From the NCBI RefSeq assembly GCF_026262505.1, contig NC_067207.1:12182082-12246081 (forward strand): a stretch of 64,000 nt of DNA, read 5' to 3'. Position 1 is the first letter of the stretch. Each line of letters begins with the position of its first letter. The position numbers were made by a program, and so were the translations under genes. Source of the DNA: Trichomonas vaginalis G3 (taxonomy: Eukaryota; Parabasalia; Trichomonadida; Trichomonadidae). Of the stretch, positions 58,758 through 64,000 are shown one piece after another. Below the pieces are notes generated by a model. That model ran no database searches, had not been told where the DNA came from, and was given only the letters and a program-made list of their open reading frames with translations.

Positions 58758-58795
58758 TAACGATCGTCACTTCTATCAATCAACGATAAATCATA
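58758..58795 (+). promoter_or_regulatory. Core promoter of the PFK-like gene
   Basis: AACGAT occurs at 58759-58764 and 58782-58787, and TCATA (58791-58795) touches the ATG. TCA-pyrimidine-T/A is the trichomonad initiator; AACGAT-like boxes are known core-promoter motifs there. Confidence 0.65.
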
Positions 58796-59767
58796 ATGAA
58801 GAGGATTGCAGTTCTCTCTAGTGGCCGTGATGTTAGCGGAGCCAATGCAGCTATCAGATCCATCGTCCGTATGGGTGGAAAGTATGGCATGCATGTTTTC
58901 GGCATTACTGGTGGCTTCCGTGGCTTATACGAAGATTATATTGCAGCACTTACAAGCAGAGATGTTTCAGGCAAAATCGGTAAGGCTTCATCATTTATCG
59001 GAACCTCCCACGCCTTCGAATATCTCGAAGACAGCAAGATTCAAAGATGCCTCGCAAATCTTAACAAGAGAAGTATCGAAGGTTTAATTGTCGTCGGTGG
59101 TGGCGGCTCCTTCGCTCACTCTCGCGTACTCGCTGATAAGGGTGTTCCAATCATTGGCATTCCAGCATCAATCCAAGATGATGTCGTTGGCACAGATATC
59201 TGCCTCGGTGTTGATACAGCAGTTAACAACATCATGGATTGCATCGATCATATTCGCAGCTGCGACTCATCAAGAAATCGTTCATTCCTTGTTCAAGTTG
59301 AGGGCCGTCACTCCGGCAACCTCGCTGCCAGATCAGCTCTTGTCACAGGTGCTGAAATCTGCCTTATCCCAGAACACAACGGACGCCCACTCGAGGAAAT
59401 TTATCAGAAGGTTCAAAAGTCTCTCGATACAGGCAAGACACAATGCATTACAATCGTTTCATCAGGCTGGAAGCCAGGCATGAAGGCCCTTGCTAACTAC
59501 ATCGAAGATAAGGATAAGGAGAACGATCTTATCATCCGTCAGACAATTCTTGGTTACATCCAGCGTGGTGGCTCTCCAAGTGGCTTCGATCGCCTTCTCG
59601 GTACTCGTATGGGTGCTGCAGCTGTTGAAGCTCTTAATGCTGGAAACAAGAACCACTTCATCAGTCTTCAGAACTCCAAGCTTGAAGTCATCCCAATCGA
59701 GGACACAGTTGGCAAATACCGCCCAGTTGACCCAGCTTTGTTCGAGATGATCAAGTCTACATTCTAA
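58796..59767 (+). CDS. Phosphofructokinase homologue with altered active site
   Basis: 323 aa, the full length of short bacterial-type PFKs. The fold is clear: SGRDVSGANAAIRSIVR (10-25), IVVGGGGSFAHSR (98-110), GIPASIQDDVVGTD (121-134), VEGRHSGNLAA (168-178), YIQRGGSPSGFDRL (~251). Numbering matches E. coli PFK. However, Gly11 is Arg, Arg72 is His, Mg-binding Asp103 is Gly, and the catalytic TIDND reads SIQDD, so Asp127 is Gln. The sugar-phosphate side (Arg162, GGSP) looks kept. T. vaginalis glycolysis uses a PPi-dependent PFK; this copy may be a regulatory or inactive paralogue. Codon use is GC-richer than nearby genes, suggesting strong expression. Confidence 0.88.
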   Translation: MKRIAVLSSGRDVSGANAAIRSIVRMGGKYGMHVFGITGGFRGLYEDYIAALTSRDVSGKIGKASSFIGTSHAFEYLEDSKIQRCLANLNKRSIEGLIVVGGGGSFAHSRVLADKGVPIIGIPASIQDDVVGTDICLGVDTAVNNIMDCIDHIRSCDSSRNRSFLVQVEGRHSGNLAARSALVTGAEICLIPEHNGRPLEEIYQKVQKSLDTGKTQCITIVSSGWKPGMKALANYIEDKDKENDLIIRQTILGYIQRGGSPSGFDRLLGTRMGAAAVEALNAGNKNHFISLQNSKLEVIPIEDTVGKYRPVDPALFEMIKSTF

Positions 59768-60064
59768 ATTCTTTTTTACTTTCCCTCCTTTTTTGATTAA
59801 ACAATCGTAATTGAACTCTATTGATAAATTCCTAATTTTTTTTCTTACTAAAACAATGCTTTTTTTCTCAAAAATGAAAATTTTTCCATCAAAAAAACCT
59901 TTCTGATCAAGAATCGAATCAATTATTGACCAAACATTTGCCTCTTGATTTTCCAACTCAACCTTCATCGTTTAGGTCAGATCATTTTCAATTCAATTTC
60001 ATGATTTCAAGTTTAATTAGCCCTGAAAAATTTGAATAAAAAATAACGATATGTAAAATTTGTA
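59768..60064. promoter_or_regulatory. Spacer and promoter of the DENN gene
   Basis: AT-rich spacer; AACGAT at 60045-60050 lies 15 nt before the next ATG, as for the PFK-like gene. Confidence 0.55.
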
Positions 60065-61306
60065 ATGTCATCCATTTACGATTACGCCACCCTTGTTGGA
60101 TTTGATTATGCCAATGTTCCTGGCGTCATGAAGATATTCCCCGAAAATACCAATATGGGTGTTGAGGCTTTATACTTTGCTACATCTTGCTGGCCTTTCG
60201 AAGAGCGTTCATTCTCAAAAGAAAAGCTTCCAATGATATACTCTTTTAATGGAAAAACAACATACTTTCATTCTTTGATATTTTTATATAATCATCAAGT
60301 TTATGCGATAATTATGGCCACTCGCCGGCCATTCGCTTCATTATTAACAACGTTCTTGAAGCAAATCAAAGAACAATTTATGCTATCATCGATTCCAGAA
60401 CCAAATAATGCTTTTACATACGTTACTTCGATTATTTCTAGCTGGCCAAGAGGAGCAGTTGAATCAGCTGTACTTACGTTCCCAACAAGCTCTTTGGCAA
60501 TTAATTTCGACTATTCGCAGTTTTCTTATACACAATATAATCCAAAACGATATTTCTTAGTCGAAGAAGCCATGCGCATGTGGAAAGCATTGATTATCGG
60601 AGACCCCATCCTAATTATATGCCCTACTGCTGATATAGCATCCAAAGCTTGCTTTGCTGCTTTTTCATTAATATCTCCTCTTTTATTTGACGATGCATCC
60701 ATTCTTTGGCTTCATGAAAGTGATTCCCGATACAATGAGATCCTATCAGGGACAACCCAATATAAAGTTGTCGCTTCTCCATCAGAAAAACTTGCAAAAT
60801 ACTGTCATCAATTCAAAGTTGTCGTTCATGTTCCAGAAATTAAGAAACAAAGTACAGACATTAATATACATGAAAAAACAAACAAGATTACTACAAAAGT
60901 TCTCAAAATGATTCTAGGAGAACTAGAAATGCTTCTTTCAATCGATCCTTATAGTGATTTCGTTGAAAGAAAGTTTGCTACAGACCATTTCAACATGATG
61001 ATCAAGGAATTTGGCAAAGGAGACGGAATGACGATCGAAGATTACGCCAAATTTGAAAATTCAGAGACATTTAAGCACTGGAGAAGAGCTCAGGCTCTCA
61101 GATCTAATCTCCGCGATGCACTTCTTTCATACGTTCCTTCTGATAATTTTACAAAAAGATCTCAGAAAGAACTGCTGCAAATCATGGAAGGAATCGAATC
61201 AATTAAAGTTAAGTACTGGAATGATGCTCACGTTATGGCAGTACTTAAGAAGCATCAGTCTCGTGTTGAAAAATTGATCAAATCCAACAAAACTGAAACA
61301 AAATAA
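60065..61306 (+). CDS. DENN-domain protein, DENND6/AFI1-like
   Basis: 413 aa, soluble. The central DENN core is recognisable: AMRMWKALIIGDPILIICPT followed by AFSLISPLLFDDASILWLHE and SRYNEILSGTTQYKVVASP, close to the order in DENND6/FAM116 proteins (weight on the LWE-LLGEPL-type segment and the ILG-TN-type segment). An upstream longin-like half (60-180) and a helical C-terminus follow the usual layout. DENN proteins activate Rab GTPases by nucleotide exchange in vesicle traffic. The partner Rab is not predictable here. Confidence 0.7.
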   Translation: MSSIYDYATLVGFDYANVPGVMKIFPENTNMGVEALYFATSCWPFEERSFSKEKLPMIYSFNGKTTYFHSLIFLYNHQVYAIIMATRRPFASLLTTFLKQIKEQFMLSSIPEPNNAFTYVTSIISSWPRGAVESAVLTFPTSSLAINFDYSQFSYTQYNPKRYFLVEEAMRMWKALIIGDPILIICPTADIASKACFAAFSLISPLLFDDASILWLHESDSRYNEILSGTTQYKVVASPSEKLAKYCHQFKVVVHVPEIKKQSTDINIHEKTNKITTKVLKMILGELEMLLSIDPYSDFVERKFATDHFNMMIKEFGKGDGMTIEDYAKFENSETFKHWRRAQALRSNLRDALLSYVPSDNFTKRSQKELLQIMEGIESIKVKYWNDAHVMAVLKKHQSRVEKLIKSNKTETK

Positions 61307-61543
61307 ATATAGATTGTTTGAACAAATATGTACTATATAATGCATTTTTTCATTACATATCACCAATAATAGGTCTTATCGAAGAAATAAAATTATATAT
61401 CCAAATTGAATGAATATAGGTGTTGTTTTAGCAATTCTGCAACTAAGAAGCATAATCAAATCCATCAGGTTGTACTTTGTTTAATGCATTCGATTTCTTC
61501 CTGCTAATTATATAACCAAGAATCGTTCATTAATTATCGTAAT
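61307..61543. other. 3' flank of the DENN gene
   Basis: AT-rich; no gene or repeat seen. Confidence 0.4.
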
Positions 61544-61548
61544 ATTAG

Positions 61549-62607
61549 ATAAGGGTTTCGTTTTGCTAAAATTGTCACTTTTATAGCATATTTGTTTTTG
61601 GATGTTTTGCGAAACCAAAAAAAAAAAACTATGATATACAATGTGTGTGTAAAGAAAATACTTTATTTACTAGTTAAAAAATCATTTGGTATTGATCAAG
61701 TTATTTTTTCTGGATAAGATATTATATGGATAATTGGATAGAAAATACAATTATATAATCTTGTACCTGGTTTAATTAAGCTAATTGTCATCAGAAACTT
61801 GTAATTTTTATGAATTTCAGATTTTCTTTTCATTACTGCTTTTCTTAATAGGTCAAGTTCTTATTTATGTTATAAAGTATGATATTTACAAATATCAAGT
61901 TATCGTGTTTTTTGAGAAATTATGAGAAACAAACAAAAATGAAAAAGATAGGAATAGCAATGAATAGTGATGTGGGTATAGAAAATGTAAGAGATATGAA
62001 TGCAAAGCAATCAGTATTTAGGACATTGACCATAGATTTCGAAAAAAAAATGCTGCATATTGAGCGAAAACTATGATTATATTATAAGGCTGTCATTTAA
62101 AGCATAATGAAACTATTCCCTTTTCATTTTAATCGAATAAGATAGTAAAGATTTTTGAATTAGCTAGAAACTGATGAGATGTTTTCACAAATCAGATTTT
62201 TAATCTCTATAATGCATAATTCACTCAATATCTCAATTTTGATATTGCGAGATATTTTTGCTATCGGTTTCGCAATTTTGACACAATAGCAAGAGGGTTC
62301 TATAAGCATTATTATCAACGTAGAATCTGAATATCATATCAGAAAATGTCGCAAATCTGACATTTACCCGACCAAATAGCAAAAATAATTGAATACTTTT
62401 CGCCAAAACTTTAAAAATTGATAAAAATATGAAATATAGATATTAAAGAGACTTTTTATATAATATTCATAAAGATTTCCCAAAAATATGATACCGCAAA
62501 ATTAAAAAAGTGACGTCTTGAGTGGAGTCAAAGGTCGAAATTGCTAGCTAAATGTTTTTTAGCAAAATTGCGTATTGTACGTTTTTTTCGCAAAACGAAA
62601 CCCTTAT
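61549..62607. mobile_element. MITE-like 1.06-kb element
   Basis: Perfect 18-bp inverted ends ATAAGGGTTTCGTTTTGC (61549-61566) and its complement (62590-62607), flanked on both sides by ATTAG (61544-61548 and 62608-62612). Inside there is no transposase; a 65-codon frame at 61879 has no recognisable features. Fits a non-autonomous DNA transposon with a 5-bp target duplication; ATTAGATAA is shared over 9 bp if the border is drawn differently. Confidence 0.65.
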
Positions 62608-62612
62608 ATTAG

Positions 62613-64000
62613 ATAAATTTAAAAATTATGCGATAGTGAAAAAGTAGTTTTTCAAACAAATTAATGTGGGAAAAAGTCAATAAAATTTAATCAAAAAAAT
62701 TATTTGAACGATCATGAATAAAAATAATCAAATTGATCATCTTAGATAGTTTATATAAGATATTCTGCATAATGAAGTGTATTTGTTAGTGAATACAAAT
62801 TGGTTGAACAACATTATGCAGGTTCTTATTTACCGTAACTAGAGGAATACAACTTTAACGAAATCTATTCGGGATTACAATTATAACTATCGTGATATTT
62901 AGAAATTTATGTATTTGACAATTCTTATCTAAGAATCCTTGACATCTGATGTTGGTTGCATACTATTTGATGATACACAATTTTGCAGTTTATTTTATGA
63001 AAGAGGAATGGATTTTAATAAGAAAATTTCGAGAATGAAGTAATTGAACAAAATGAAAAATGAGAAGTTCATCATCTAAACTTGCAACATAGTGAGACAA
63101 TATATATTGTAATCATGTTTTTGGGGTTAAAACTGAATTATCCATTGTTTTGGCGTTTTTTATTAAATTGTGTGATGCGAAATTTGAAAAATATCCTTAT
63201 ATTAGAAATCGAGAATATGCATTTATGAGAATTTTGTGATTTTTTCAGAGTCATGTTGTTTATAAAATTAAGGGTGCACCCGTATGTACGTTTATTTGAG
63301 AGGAGGAGGATTACCCTCTCAATTTTGAGGGATTCGTTAGTTTATTTTCTCGATGAATATGCAATAAAATTTGATTTTTACCTTATCAATATACTTCATA
63401 TAATATACACATGTTCATGTAAAAACTTTTTTCCAAAATCCTCAGGAATTAAGGGATTTTTGAATTTTAAAAATTTTTTTCGAATTTTTTCGAAAAAAAA
63501 ATATTTTCAGAACAGCCTTAACGGCTAAGATTTAGGAACAATGTTAAGTATCAAAAAGAAAGGAGGTCTGATATAGACAACATATATCGTTGAAGGTTGA
63601 AAAAATCTCTAATATTTGAGCCCAAAATTTCAAATTTTAATTTTTTGAAAAAAGAGGCCACCCGTATGTACGTTTATTTGAGAGGAGGAGGATTATATTT
63701 TTGAAAGGGTGAAACATTATGAATATGTTAATTATATAATAATATGTATTATTATAAAAAAGAAAAAATAAAGCACGTTAAAATTTTTCTTTCTTGATTT
63801 TTTACAAAATCTACTTAGAATTATGCAAAATATGACTAAATAATTATAAATTTCAAGTTAAATTTTAATTTTGATAAATAATTTAAATTTCAAAATATCA
63901 AGTTCAGTTCGACTATGTATGTAGTAATTCCTCAATAAAGTGCCAAAATCCTATTAAAATATATGAACATTTTCAACATTTTAATGTTTTTATTTAAAAT
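62613..64000. repeat. Gene-poor tail with a 37-bp direct repeat
   Basis: No gene seen. A 37-bp sequence starting CACCCGTATGTACGTTTATT and ending GAGGAGGAGGATTA occurs at 63277-63313 and again at 63659-63695, 382 bp apart and identical. CCCTCTCAATTTTGAGGG just after the first copy can fold as a hairpin. Confidence 0.7.

Noticed and set aside
59462-59968. 168-codon minus-strand frame over the end of the PFK-like gene
   Set aside because: Antisense to a full-length conserved enzyme with GC-richer codons, which tends to create open antisense frames.

Overview
The window looks like nuclear DNA of a trichomonad, most likely Trichomonas vaginalis. It is AT-rich, with intronless genes, very short promoters (TCATT/TCATA initiator-like boxes and AACGAT boxes just before the ATG), ankyrin-repeat proteins, a surface protein with a T/P-rich stalk and an NPLF tail, a short-form phosphofructokinase homologue, and large virus-like Maverick/Polinton DNA. 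About two thirds of the window is mobile or virus-like.

Layout. (A) 1-10085: a partial virus-like element. It holds a 5-kb array of a ~25-bp repeat interrupted by ten palindromes, an HNH endonuclease (-), a primase-superfamily 3 helicase gene split by a frameshift, and two small genes. (B) 10086-11027: an IS481/retroviral-integrase-like transposase with a hairpin before its ATG and three consecutive perfect hairpins behind it. (C) 11251-17702: three host genes on the minus strand (unknown 436 aa; BTB-like/coiled-coil/ankyrin protein; type I surface protein). (D) 18032-53101: a ~35-kb Maverick/Polinton-like structure. Two ~14-kb arms in inverted orientation share one gene order: terminus, Dam-type methyltransferase, small virion-like proteins, tail-fibre-like protein, integrase, protein-primed DNA polymerase B, HNH protein, small proteins, palindromes. 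They surround a single-copy centre with capsid, penton-like, SF3 helicase and packaging ATPase genes. A 100-N gap (32174-32273) lies between the left arm and the centre, so the arrangement may be real (14-kb inverted repeats, or two head-to-head elements) or a scaffolding product. (E) 53102-64000: host flank with hairpins, a 120-bp tandem repeat, a frameshifted ankyrin-type gene, a PFK homologue, a DENN-domain gene and a gene-poor AT-rich tail with a MITE-like element.

How it works together. Element D carries the set expected of a self-synthesising virus-like transposon: integrase, pPolB, capsid proteins and ATPase. It adds a helicase, an adenine methyltransferase and a fibre. Most of its genes start 10-30 nt behind a TTTTTA(T/C)-type box. 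Elements A and D share a nested palindrome whose two halves changed in a compensatory way (AGGTGAGATCTCACCT against AGGTTAGATCTAACCT), the same 3' flank, and the ~25-bp unit that is massively amplified in A. This points to a common replication or expression control element. Many genes in the left arm and centre carry 1-nt indels, often in homopolymers. Real decay and uncorrected long-read errors cannot be told apart from the sequence alone.
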